A stretch of DNA of 64,000 nt from Nitrospinia bacterium. GTDB taxonomy: Bacteria > Nitrospinota > Nitrospinia > Nitrospinales > JAJDAT01. The DNA is taken from NCBI GenBank assembly GCA_029261715.1, contig JAJDAT010000020.1:62001-126000 (forward strand), written 5' to 3'. Below, in pieces: positions 27,554-36,149 of this stretch. The first letter of the stretch is position 1, and each line of letters begins with the position of its first letter. The notes under the pieces were generated by a model, which made no database searches, was not told the origin of the DNA, and saw only the letters and a list, made by a program, of their open reading frames with translations. The translations under genes were made by a program, and so were the position numbers.

Positions 27554-28090
27554 TATTTTTATCATTTTATGTTTACGTGCCTGTTCCTTTACACGTTTAT
27601 TTTTTAATGGTTAGGTTGAAAGTGGCAAGCTTTTCATAAGATAAAGCAAGTATAATTAGGGAATTCCCGGCTTTTATGCTATTATCTATAATATATAAAA
27701 GGGATTGCACATTTGAAGTTCAAGTTAGTTTTTTCTAGTATCTCGCCAAGAGCACACCTACAAAAGATTGTTAGGCATCGTAAACCAGGCAAAACCCGGT
27801 TTATTCTCGAAGTGGTTCTCTGAAAGTTCTTGCCTCAATCAAACCCAATTTAAAATTAAAGATTAAACTATCCAAATTTATTGGATAGGTATTTCTGCTC
27901 AATGGCAGGAGAATATTTATTATTGCAGTGTGAGCAACAAAAGGGTCGAAGATAAGTTCAACCGACCTGTAGGCAGAAGAGAAACAGAAAAGTCCATCCC
28001 CTGTCGTTACGCCACTCAAACAAAACCCCAAAAAATACTATCTAGCGGGAAATTGATTCTGCTGGAGTTCTTTTATTTTTATATTTCTAT

Positions 28091-28122
28091 AAAAAGACTG
28101 AACCGTTTGGTCGAGTCTTTTT
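28091..28122. terminator. Terminator-like hairpin upstream of SulP
   Basis: AAAAAGACT at 28091-28099 pairs perfectly with AGTCTTTTT at 28114-28122 across a 14-base loop. It lies about 40 bases before the SulP start, so it is either a bidirectional terminator or an attenuator-like leader element. Confidence 0.5.
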
Positions 28123-28164
28123 ATGGTTTAAAACCTTTACATGGAAAATTAATAAGTCTTATTT

Positions 28165-29655
28165 ATGATTTCTTTATCACTCTCGTATTTAAAACGCAAC
28201 TGGCTCGGCAATATACGCAATGATGCGCTTGCAGGCATAGTTGTGGCTCTAGCTCTTATTCCCGAGGCGATTGCCTTCTCTATAATTGCAGGTGTTGACC
28301 CCAAAGTGGGTTTGTACGCCTCGTTCTGCATTGCTGTTGTCATTGCTTTTATTGGCGGTCGTTCCGGCATGATTTCTGCGGCAACTGGCGCCATGGCCCT
28401 CGTCATGGTTTTACTTGTAAAAGAACATGGCCTCGAATACCTCCTTGCGGCAACTATCCTGACAGGGATTTTGCAAATCATCGCAGGCTTTTTAAGATTG
28501 GGCTCACTCATACGGTTTGTATCGCGTTCTGTCGTAACAGGATTTGTAAATGCCTTGGCCATTCTAATTTTTATGGCGCAATTGCCTGAATTCAAAGGCG
28601 CGGGAATACAGATGTATGGCATGGTCGCTCTCGGCCTGGCAATTATTTATATCTTTCCATATTTCACAAAAGCTGTGCCTTCGCCGTTGATTAGCATCGT
28701 AACCATTACGGCAATCTGTATTTATTTTGGAATGGATTTGCGCACGGTAGGCGATATGGGAGAACTTCCTTCCACTTTTCCGGTTTTTCTTTTACCCGAC
28801 ATACCTCTAAATTTGGATACCTTGCAGATTATTTTTCCCTATTCGCTGACTCTGATGGCCGTGGGCTTGCTGGAGTCGCTCATGACAGCAACTATTGTCG
28901 ACGACTTGACTGACACGCCCAGCAATAAAAATCGCGAGTGCGTAGGGCAAGGTGTAGCGAATATCGTGTCTGGTTTTTTTGGCGGGATGGCAGGATGCGC
29001 TATGATCGGACAATCGGTGATCAATGTTAAATCGGGAGGACGAGGTCGTCTATCGACGCTTTTTGCCGGACTTTTTCTTTTATTTTTGCTTTTAGTTTTA
29101 GGGGACTGGGTGAGTCAGATTCCGATGGCTGCTCTCGTTGCGGTTATGATAATGGTTTCTATTGGAACATTTAACTGGTCGTCTTTTAGAAACTTAAGAA
29201 CTCATCCCAAGACATCCAGTCTTGTTATGATAACCACTGTGGTTGTCGTCGTCATGACACATGATTTAGCAATGGGTGTCTTTGTGGGTGTTCTTACGAG
29301 CTCGCTGTTTTTTGCGCGCAAAGTGTCGCGATTATTAAAAGTTGAATCATATTTGTCCTCAGAAAAAGAAAAGCGTGTTTATAATGTTTATGGACAGGTC
29401 TTTTTTGCTTCCGCAGATTCATTTTTTAAATCCTTCGACTTCAAGGAAGTTGTTCAGTATGTTGCCATTGATCTCAGTAAAGCTCATTTTTGGGACTTAT
29501 CTGCTGTTGATGCTTTGGATAAAGTTGTTATGAAGTTTCGTAGGGAAGGAACTGAAGTTGATTTGATTGGTATGAATTTGGCGAGCGCCACAATTGTCGA
29601 TCGTCTTGGGGTGCATGATAAACCGAATGCGCTTGAGCTCTTACCTAATCATTAA
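28165..29655 (+). CDS. SulP-family anion transporter with STAS domain
   Basis: 496 residues. Residues 1-385 form the multi-pass SulP/SLC26 core, with the N-terminal [25 protein letters not shown] signature and later PTGA-like AATGAMAL; residues 395-496 are a cytosolic STAS domain ([32 protein letters not shown]). Such carriers move sulfate, bicarbonate or other anions; the substrate cannot be told from sequence alone. It forms a two-gene unit with the UspA protein (10-base gap), a pairing known for bicarbonate and sulfate uptake. Codon composition is richer in G and C than neighbours, suggesting transfer. Confidence 0.88.
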   Translation: MISLSLSYLKRNWLGNIRNDALAGIVVALALIPEAIAFSIIAGVDPKVGLYASFCIAVVIAFIGGRSGMISAATGAMALVMVLLVKEHGLEYLLAATILTGILQIIAGFLRLGSLIRFVSRSVVTGFVNALAILIFMAQLPEFKGAGIQMYGMVALGLAIIYIFPYFTKAVPSPLISIVTITAICIYFGMDLRTVGDMGELPSTFPVFLLPDIPLNLDTLQIIFPYSLTLMAVGLLESLMTATIVDDLTDTPSNKNRECVGQGVANIVSGFFGGMAGCAMIGQSVINVKSGGRGRLSTLFAGLFLLFLLLVLGDWVSQIPMAALVAVMIMVSIGTFNWSSFRNLRTHPKTSSLVMITTVVVVVMTHDLAMGVFVGVLTSSLFFARKVSRLLKVESYLSSEKEKRVYNVYGQVFFASADSFFKSFDFKEVVQYVAIDLSKAHFWDLSAVDALDKVVMKFRREGTEVDLIGMNLASATIVDRLGVHDKPNALELLPNH

Positions 29656-29665
29656 TAGGAAAAAA

Positions 29666-30520
29666 ATGGCAAAATTATTAGTGTGCATTGATGGGTCAAA
29701 TTATGCAGACAATCTCTGTGCCCATGCCGCTTGGGTTGCGAAGTACATAAATGCGGAAATTGATCTTCTTCATGTTTTGCGTTGTCCTTCAGACTATGAG
29801 GCGCCTACAGACCATACAGGTGTAATGGGTCTTGAGGCGCGCAGTCAACTTTTGGATGAATTAACAAAAGTTGACGAACAGCGTGGTCGTTTGGATCAGG
29901 AAAAAGGGAAAATCATTCTTGAACATGGCGCCAAAATTCTGAAAGACTTAGGTGTTGAAACAGTAAATCTTATCCATCGGCGCGGTAGCCTGGTTGAAAC
30001 AATCCAGGAGTTTGAAGATTCAGTTGAAATAATCTTTATGGGCAAGCGCGGGGAACATGCGAAAAAAGAATCGATTTTTCTGGGCTCAAATCTGGAAAAA
30101 GTTGCGCGTTCTATCCACAAACCTCTCTTCATTGCTTCTTCCGTTGTACGTCCTATCAAACGCTTCTTGATTGCATACGATGGTAAAAACAGCGTGCATA
30201 AAGCAATCGATTACATTATCCAGCATCCTTTGCTAAAAAAGGATTTGGAGTGTCACATCCTGGCTGTTGAGCGTGAAAAAGGCGATATCGCAACATCGGA
30301 GGCCGAGCAAACTTTGCGCAATGCTGGGTTTACACCCATACTCAAGACTGAACAAAGCCAACAAATAGATCAAGCAATATCTTCCTACGTGGTGGAAAAT
30401 GAAATTGATCTTCTGATTACAGGAGCATACAGTCACTCACGTGTGCGTAGCCTGTTACTCGGAAGCACAACAGCATCGTTAATCAAGGCTTGCAAAGTAC
30501 CACTTTTGCTATTCCGATAG
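29666..30520 (+). CDS. Tandem universal stress protein (UspA x2)
   Basis: 284 residues counting from the ATG at 29666, which has a TAGGAA ribosome binding site; the frame is open further upstream inside the SulP gene, but that part is not Usp-like. Two Usp domains: residues 1-148 (AKLLVCIDGSNYADNLC, FMGKRG) and 150-284 (RFLIAYDGKNSV, LLITGAYSHSRVRSLLLGSTTASLIKACKVPLLLFR). The second domain has the ATP-binding G-S-T pattern; in the first it is weaker. Likely a regulatory partner of the SulP transporter. Confidence 0.88.
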   Translation: MAKLLVCIDGSNYADNLCAHAAWVAKYINAEIDLLHVLRCPSDYEAPTDHTGVMGLEARSQLLDELTKVDEQRGRLDQEKGKIILEHGAKILKDLGVETVNLIHRRGSLVETIQEFEDSVEIIFMGKRGEHAKKESIFLGSNLEKVARSIHKPLFIASSVVRPIKRFLIAYDGKNSVHKAIDYIIQHPLLKKDLECHILAVEREKGDIATSEAEQTLRNAGFTPILKTEQSQQIDQAISSYVVENEIDLLITGAYSHSRVRSLLLGSTTASLIKACKVPLLLFR

Positions 30521-30541
30521 GCGATTTTCCACTTTTCTCTT

Positions 30542-30664
30542 CTATACGTTAGAAACGTTATGTTGAGTTAAGTAATTAAGTGGAGCAATGCCAGACAATT
30601 TTTTGAACTGCTCCGCAAATATAGTTAGCGACATTCCTGCCTCTTTTGCCAAATGCGCCTGAAC
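30542..30664 (-). pseudogene. AraC-family regulator remnant (C-terminal HTH)
   Basis: Read on the minus strand, this interval encodes VQAHLAKEAGMSLTIFAEQF followed by KKLSGIAPLNYL and a stop. That is the helix-turn-helix of AraC-type activators (LAxxAGMSxxxFxxxFKxxxGxxPxxYL). An in-frame TGA directly precedes it, so only about 40 residues survive. It marks the accessory region as a site of gene loss. Confidence 0.7.
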
Positions 30665-30740
30665 TCATGCCTAATCATTAAGAGGTTACGATGAATTCAC
30701 ATGCAGGCATGGACACGACTGCCATTGCGATAAAAACCGA

Positions 30741-30763
30741 GTTCCCCGCTTTCAGCGGGGAAC
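30741..30763. other. Perfect 10-bp hairpin just downstream of the FGE-domain gene
   Basis: GTTCCCCGCT and AGCGGGGAAC flank a 3-base loop, 32 bases beyond the stop of the KAP-FGE gene. On the minus strand it is followed after four bases by five T's, so it may be that gene's terminator. Diversity-generating retroelements also need a GC-rich hairpin of this kind just after the variable repeat. Confidence 0.7.
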
Positions 30764-30794
30764 GGTAAAAGTGTAAGAGGGCAGAGTGTAATTT

Positions 30795-32813
30795 TTACTG
30801 GGCACAACGAAAGCCGACACTGCTGTAGCGACTATCCGGATCGTCGTCGAAGCGAAAGGCGCAACGGACGTATTCAGAAACATCGTACCAAGAGCCGCCG
30901 CGCACAACTTTGCGCTTCTCATTTTTATCATACCAATTTGACGTCCACTCCCATACATTTCCAGCCATATCGTAACACCCTGACGGACTGAGGCCGTTTG
31001 TATAGCGTGTCACTGGGGTTGTTTTACTTATTCCCGATTCTTTGCAATTACACTTTTCTTTATCAAACTCATCGCCCCATGGGTATTCTTGTCCGTCCGT
31101 TCCTCGCGCCGCTCGTTCCCATTCTAATTTGGTTGGCAACCGTTTGCCTTCCCATTTGGCAAACGCTTCAGCTTCGTACCAACTCACCCCTAGAACAGGA
31201 TGATCTGGTTCGTTCCATTTGGAATCGTTCCAATATTCTGGTTGCTTGATATTTTTCTTATCGCGCCATTCCCAGCCTTCATCGGACCAAAAGTCTTTTT
31301 TCTCATAGCCTTTGTCTGCTATAAACCAACCAAAGCGCTCGTTTGTTACGGGATAGACGTCGATTTTGAAATCATGATCGATGGTTTTCTTTTCTTTATC
31401 GTCTCCATAAAGAAAGGTTCCTTTTGGAATTTCTACCATCGCGTCGGGTTTAAAACCTATTTCCGCTTTTTCAGGTTCAAACTCTTTGGGTTTTCCCAAA
31501 GTTTCCGAAAGCTCGACAACCGCTTTGATCACCTTTTCTTCTGCTGGAAATTCGCGAACCAGTTCTATAAATTCTCTGTCTCTAACAAATCGATGTAATG
31601 GTTCATTCAAGCCTTCTAAGTTTTCCTCTTGGAGTTGCCAATTATCTAATTTAGTTTCGTCAGCTTCTAATAGCTTTTCTATGAAGGTTTGAACTTGTTG
31701 AATCGCTTCTGGTTCTTTTCTCGAATACAGGACAAAGCCATGATAGGCAATTTCCAAAACGGCCCATCGGACCAGGGCATTCTCTAAGCTCTCTTGATCG
31801 ACTTCCACGACCAGCTTTGATAGAAGACTCTGACGCAAGCTGAGGTTGTTGAGGAATCGCTTTGTGCCACGTGGATTGTAATCCAAAGCTTTTGAAATCA
31901 TTCCACTGTGTTCGCTTAACAGAGGTTGGTCAGGAGCCAGTTTTTCAAGATAGTCTTTTATATCTTTTATGGATTTTGCGGGCAAATCAAAGGTTACTTG
32001 AACCATCTTCTGCATAAAAAAATCGGCTTTATTTTCTTTGTAACCTTGGTCAGCAATAGCCGATTCAACGATTTCTTTATCCATTCCAATGACAAAAATA
32101 CAGCCGGGTTGGTTCATAAACAGCTTTATGGTTTCTAGTACTTGGGGGATTTTTTTTGGAGGACATCGATCCAGATCGTCGATGAAGATCACCAGGGAGC
32201 CTATGGAGTCATCTGGTTTTTCTTCCGCTACATATTTTGGCCGGTCGCGGACGTAACACCAAATCAAGTCGGCAAATAATGTTTCAAATAAATGATAAAA
32301 CCCAAGCTTTTGCTTGTGTTCCAGGTCGCCAAAAAAATTACCGACATCGAAAGTACCGTCAGTGATCGCTTTTGAAATTGTTGACAGTAATTTATTCGAC
32401 TTTAAACGTTTGGATAATTTTTCGAATTCACCTTTTACTTTATTGAAAAAATCGTCTTTTTCCATCGCTCGGAAAATTTCTTCAACCAGAGCGGCAAGGA
32501 TTGCATCTTCGCCTGTATGTTTCCAAGGTTGGAACCAAACGGATTTGCAAACGCGGTAATCTCCGCCTTGTTTGGAATATTCTTTCAACTTTTCTTCCAC
32601 CATCTTCATAAGGGATGTCTTGCCTGATCCCCAGGAGCCATAAACCCCAATGACTAAAGGTGTTTTGTTTTCTTTAAAGGCAATCAACTCCGCCAAGGTT
32701 TTTGCATAGGCATCAAAACGGAATCCGGCATTGTTTTCATCGGAACTATCGTTGCCAAACGGTTCGTCGCTGATGATATAGGCGGGTTTACTAGTTTTCT
32801 TTTCATTTTCCAT
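30795..32813 (-). CDS. KAP-family P-loop NTPase fused to FGE-sulfatase (C-type-lectin fold) domain
   Basis: 672 residues. Residues 30-400 are a KAP NTPase: Walker A GSWGSGKTS at 59-67 and Walker B VIFIDDLDRCPP near 212. Residues about 455-672 are an FGE-sulfatase domain: MVEIPKGTFLYGD, PVLGVSWYEAEAFAKWEGKRLPT (split by normal spacing), MAGNVWEW, ending in RGGSWYDVSEYVRCAF and VGFRCAQ. The true sulfatase-activating Cys site is not evident, so it is probably a binding domain. KAP proteins are STAND-like switches, and the last 35 residues resemble the variable region of retroelement-diversified proteins. Flanked by a terminator-like hairpin and by intergenic DNA; no operon partner. Confidence 0.85.
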   Translation of the reverse strand: MENEKKTSKPAYIISDEPFGNDSSDENNAGFRFDAYAKTLAELIAFKENKTPLVIGVYGSWGSGKTSLMKMVEEKLKEYSKQGGDYRVCKSVWFQPWKHTGEDAILAALVEEIFRAMEKDDFFNKVKGEFEKLSKRLKSNKLLSTISKAITDGTFDVGNFFGDLEHKQKLGFYHLFETLFADLIWCYVRDRPKYVAEEKPDDSIGSLVIFIDDLDRCPPKKIPQVLETIKLFMNQPGCIFVIGMDKEIVESAIADQGYKENKADFFMQKMVQVTFDLPAKSIKDIKDYLEKLAPDQPLLSEHSGMISKALDYNPRGTKRFLNNLSLRQSLLSKLVVEVDQESLENALVRWAVLEIAYHGFVLYSRKEPEAIQQVQTFIEKLLEADETKLDNWQLQEENLEGLNEPLHRFVRDREFIELVREFPAEEKVIKAVVELSETLGKPKEFEPEKAEIGFKPDAMVEIPKGTFLYGDDKEKKTIDHDFKIDVYPVTNERFGWFIADKGYEKKDFWSDEGWEWRDKKNIKQPEYWNDSKWNEPDHPVLGVSWYEAEAFAKWEGKRLPTKLEWERAARGTDGQEYPWGDEFDKEKCNCKESGISKTTPVTRYTNGLSPSGCYDMAGNVWEWTSNWYDKNEKRKVVRGGSWYDVSEYVRCAFRFDDDPDSRYSSVGFRCAQ

Positions 32814-33203
32814 AAAGCGTTGTTATTCCCTCACATTTTGCAAGTGGATAGGCTGAGAGAACAATATACTATATTTTGTACTCCAAAAATATAAGGTTTT
32901 TTTGTTTTTTTAGATCTGGTTTGATTTTGTGGGAAGGTGAAACAGAAAAGGAGGGAACCTGGATTTTTCTGCTGTTCTCCTAAGGAAAAAAGGAATTTTA
33001 CCGACCAAGTTTATTAATAGTCGCAGAATTAGGGAGATGTTGCCGTGCTTCGAAGTTCCTAAGGAACTAAAAATTTTATTAAATCGAGGCGAGATCCTTC
33101 GCCGATACTTCATATCGCCTCAGGAAGACACGCGGTGGGGGTGATGTTAAATATAGGAATATTCTAATTTAAGGGTGGTTCTATAAACTAGTCCCTTAAT
33201 CAA
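32814..33203. other. Intergenic region at the right edge of the accessory island
   Basis: About 390 bases upstream of the KAP-FGE gene and downstream of rimO. No gene recognised. An inverted repeat GAGGCGA/TCGCCTC (33086-33092 with 33115-33121) with interior structure could be a terminator or operator. Confidence 0.4.
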
Positions 33204-34547
33204 TCAACTGACAGGTTCGGTTTCCATAACTTTAGCGACTAAATCGTATTCTAAAGCTCGGTCGATACGCATTTCAACGATTTGACCCGGTAATACTTCG
33301 CTTTCTTCTATAATAATTTGACCGTCTATTTCAGGAGCTTGAAAAGAAGCTCTACCGGTCAATAAGAAGCTTTCTTCTTCTAAGCCTTCTACTAATATCG
33401 GATAAGTTTTTCCTATTTTTTCCTGGTTTTTACGGAAAGAAATTTCTTTTTGAATTCGCATTAATTTATTTTTTCTTTTTTCGGCAATTTCTGATGGCAC
33501 TTTGTCTGGATAGTCGAAGGCGGTGGTTCCTTCTTCGTCGGAATATGTAAAAACGCCTACATGGTCAAACTCGGCTTCATTTAAAAATTTTGCCAATTTT
33601 TGAAAGCTTTTATCCGTTTCACCAGGAAATCCAACTATAAACGTTGTACGCAGAGCGATATCAGGAATTTTATTTCTACAATTTTCAATCATGTCTCTAA
33701 CGAGAGTTTCTGTTTCTTGTCGCTTCATTAGTTTCAACATGTCGTTGTCGATATGTTGAAGTGGAACGTCAATATAATCGCAGACTTTTTCTTCGTCGCG
33801 AATACATTCGAGAAGATTATCGTTGATCAAAGTTGGATAACAGTAAAGCAATCTGAGCCAATCGACGTCTTTTATTTTTACCAATTCTCTGAGTAGTTGA
33901 ACCAAACCATTTTTTAGTCCTAGATCGTTTCCATACAAAGTAGTGACTTGCGATACTAGATTGAATTCTCGCACTCCCTTTTGTGTTAGGGCGGTCGTTT
34001 CTTCGACAATAGATTCTATGGTTCTACTGCGAAAAGCTCCTCTAATTTTGGGAATATAGCAGAAGGCGCATTTGAAGGAACAACCCTCTCCAATTTTTAA
34101 ATAGGTAGAGTAAAAAGGAGTGATTAATTCTCTTTGACCGTAAGATTCAAAATATTCTGGAATGATAGTTGGTTTTCGATCTTCGTCTGAGTTTGAAGAT
34201 TCTTTTTCTAAAAGATTTTTTAGTTGCGGGTAACCATCAACTCCCATCAATAAGTCGATTTCTGGAATCTCATCGATTAGTTCATCTCCGTATCTTTGAG
34301 ATAGGCAACCCGTAACGACTAATTTGGAACATTTACCATCCGTTTTCATCTGAGCCATTTCAAAAATGGCATCGATAGATTCCTTTTTAGAGGATTCGAT
34401 AAACCCGCATGTATTGACTATGAGAACATCGGCTTCTTCATGGGTAGCTGTCCACTGGTAACCATTTTTTAGTAAATCTCCTAGAGCCAACTCAGTATCT
34501 ACCGTGTTTTTAGGGCAACCTAGACTCACCATTCCTATCTTTTTCAT
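33204..34547 (-). CDS. rimO: Ribosomal protein S12 methylthiotransferase
   Basis: Radical-SAM enzyme adding a methylthio group to Asp of ribosomal protein S12. Domain order: N-terminal UPF0004 with the three Cys of the second cluster (SLGCPKNTVD, NTCGFI, VTGCLSQRY), radical SAM core with CxxxCxxC in GCSFKCAFCYIP, and C-terminal TRAM domain (from about residue 375). The SLGCPKNTVD start and CSFKCAFC spacing favour RimO over MiaB. 447 residues is normal. It is followed closely by mlaC on the same strand. Confidence 0.95.
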   Translation of the reverse strand: MKKIGMVSLGCPKNTVDTELALGDLLKNGYQWTATHEEADVLIVNTCGFIESSKKESIDAIFEMAQMKTDGKCSKLVVTGCLSQRYGDELIDEIPEIDLLMGVDGYPQLKNLLEKESSNSDEDRKPTIIPEYFESYGQRELITPFYSTYLKIGEGCSFKCAFCYIPKIRGAFRSRTIESIVEETTALTQKGVREFNLVSQVTTLYGNDLGLKNGLVQLLRELVKIKDVDWLRLLYCYPTLINDNLLECIRDEEKVCDYIDVPLQHIDNDMLKLMKRQETETLVRDMIENCRNKIPDIALRTTFIVGFPGETDKSFQKLAKFLNEAEFDHVGVFTYSDEEGTTAFDYPDKVPSEIAEKRKNKLMRIQKEISFRKNQEKIGKTYPILVEGLEEESFLLTGRASFQAPEIDGQIIIEESEVLPGQIVEMRIDRALEYDLVAKVMETEPVS

Positions 34548-34602
34548 TCAGCCTCTATTTTACAAAGTCTTTAAAGTTCAGCGAAATTAGAATTTTTTGA
34601 CA

Positions 34603-35214
34603 TTAACTTTCGTTGATTTTTTTCTTCATTCTTTCGACCAGCTCTGGATATCCTTTAGAGCGAATAACTTTTTTAAATTGTGTTCTTAAGTTATTTCGCA
34701 TGCTAACCCCGTCAAGGATTACGTCGATAATGCGCCAATTCCCTTCATTTGAATGAAGAGAAAAATCTATATCGATTTCGCCTTGTTCAGGACTGGTGAT
34801 GGAAACAGGCACCAGCGCTTTGCTTTCTTCAACTTCGCCGTTTAAGAACTTTATTTTTAGATCGGCAAAAAACTGGGACGAACTGGGAAAGGCAATTTTA
34901 ACAAAAACTTGGCTTAGAAGCGAGACAAAGGATTTTTGTTCTTCAGGAGTTCGGGCTTTCCAATATTTACCCAAAGTTTTTTGGCTCACTTTTTCTAAAT
35001 CCATTAAACGAAGCGCTTTTTGAGACGAGGTTCGATTTATCTCGATTTGCTGTTTAGAAAGCTCTTTTCCTTTTTTTATTTGATGGATCGAATCGAGTAG
35101 TTCTTTTACCGTTTGTTCTGGAGTCAGGCTTGGGTTTTTTGCCAAAGCTTGGCCTGTAGATAAATTGATGCCGATCAAAACGATAAATATTTTGATTAGT
35201 TTTTTGTAGATCAT
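34603..35214 (-). CDS. mlaC: MlaC-family periplasmic phospholipid-binding protein
   Basis: 203 residues with an N-terminal signal peptide ending about ALAKN, then the MlaC/Ttg2D fold: LEKVSQKTLGKYWKARTPEEQKSF is the family's central motif (fYlGryWrxas) and WRIIDVILDGVSMRNNLRTQF the C-terminal one. The family carries phospholipids between the outer membrane and the inner-membrane MlaFEDB complex. The Mla transporter genes are not in the window, so this copy may be separate from its complex or serve hopanoid-type transport. Confidence 0.9.
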   Translation of the reverse strand: MIYKKLIKIFIVLIGINLSTGQALAKNPSLTPEQTVKELLDSIHQIKKGKELSKQQIEINRTSSQKALRLMDLEKVSQKTLGKYWKARTPEEQKSFVSLLSQVFVKIAFPSSSQFFADLKIKFLNGEVEESKALVPVSITSPEQGEIDIDFSLHSNEGNWRIIDVILDGVSMRNNLRTQFKKVIRSKGYPELVERMKKKINES

Positions 35215-35395
35215 TTTTTGTCTCGTAACAGCATTTTCAATATGCAGTAAGAATCAATAAATCGATAATTGGTGTTTTCCTTTACTAGTATTATAATAAA
35301 GAAAATTCCGCTATGTAAGTGATATTGCGTTATTAAAATGGTTTGAAAATAATTCGCGATCTGAACTGCAACAACTATCAATTTAGAATAACTTC

Positions 35396-36142
35396 GTGAC
35401 TAGGCTGATGAAAAAAATATTGATTCTCATCGCGTTTTTAGTTTTGATAGGAACGTCGAGATTGGCCATGGCCGTTCAATCTGATTCTTTAGGGACTAGG
35501 TTTAGATCAGATAACTCTTTTCAATATTTTCAGAGCCTGGAAGAACAAATAAAAGGGTCTTTAAAAAAAAATCCTAGTTCTTGGGAACTTTATTGGCAAT
35601 TGGCCCGATCTCAATTTTATATGGGAAATCGAACCGAAAGTGAAACAGACCAAAGAAAATTTTATTCTTTGTGTAAACAGAATGCTGAACGCTCTATAAA
35701 GTTTAATCCGGAATCTGCTGGCGGTAATTACTTTAAAGCGATATGCATTGGTAAAATTGGGCAGCTAGACGGAATTTGGAGTTCATTATCCATGATTTCA
35801 GGTTTTAGAGAACAATTGGAACGCGTGGTTCAATTAGAACCGGGCCTTGAATTTGGCGGTCCGCACCGGGCATTGGGCAAACTTTTTCATGATCTTCCTT
35901 TTTTTTGGGGCGGAGATTTAAAACGATCTATTGAGCATTTAAAACTAGCTGTTCAGCTAGGGCCGGAGTATTCTGATAACTATTATTATCTTTCGGAATC
36001 GCTATTTGACGCTGAAGAATATGAGTCCGCGAAATCTATACTTTTGGCGTATTTAGAAAAAAGCCGCAACGAGAAAGACGCTTCCCAAAAAAGAAAACGC
36101 GCCGAAAACTTCCTTCGACAAATTGAGACAATCCTTCATTAG
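35396..36142 (+). CDS. Exported TPR protein
   Basis: 248 residues, signal peptide of about 25 residues (KKILILIAFLVLIGTSRLAMA) then three or four TPR-like helix pairs (SSWELYWQLARSQFYMG, YSDNYYYLSESLFDAEEYESA). Probably periplasmic. GTG at 35396 is the upstream start; an ATG four codons later would remove only the first few residues. A TatT-like role in TRAP transport is conceivable from the repeated helical layout, but no transporter lies next to it. Followed by recN after 7 bases. Confidence 0.65.
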   Translation: MTRLMKKILILIAFLVLIGTSRLAMAVQSDSLGTRFRSDNSFQYFQSLEEQIKGSLKKNPSSWELYWQLARSQFYMGNRTESETDQRKFYSLCKQNAERSIKFNPESAGGNYFKAICIGKIGQLDGIWSSLSMISGFREQLERVVQLEPGLEFGGPHRALGKLFHDLPFFWGGDLKRSIEHLKLAVQLGPEYSDNYYYLSESLFDAEEYESAKSILLAYLEKSRNEKDASQKRKRAENFLRQIETILH

Positions 36143-36149
36143 CCCATCT

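Larger units (their letters stand above)
27353..28164. other. Gene-poor stretch between caspase-like gene and SulP
   Basis: About 810 bases. A strong terminator lies at 27520-27553 and a second terminator-like hairpin at 28091-28122. The interval 27700-28060 is slightly less AT-rich and may be remnant coding DNA, but neither strand gives a protein I recognise. Confidence 0.4.

Noticed and set aside
27801-28223. Overlapping frames on both strands upstream of SulP
   Set aside because: No recognisable protein, no ribosome binding site, and one runs into the SulP gene; composition suggests non-coding or decayed DNA.
28149-28622. 157-residue minus-strand frame inside SulP
   Set aside because: Antisense to the clear N-terminal SulP membrane domain; low-complexity composition.
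32910-33113. 67-residue minus-strand frame near the island edge
   Set aside because: Arg/Ser/Phe-rich without domain pattern or ribosome binding site.
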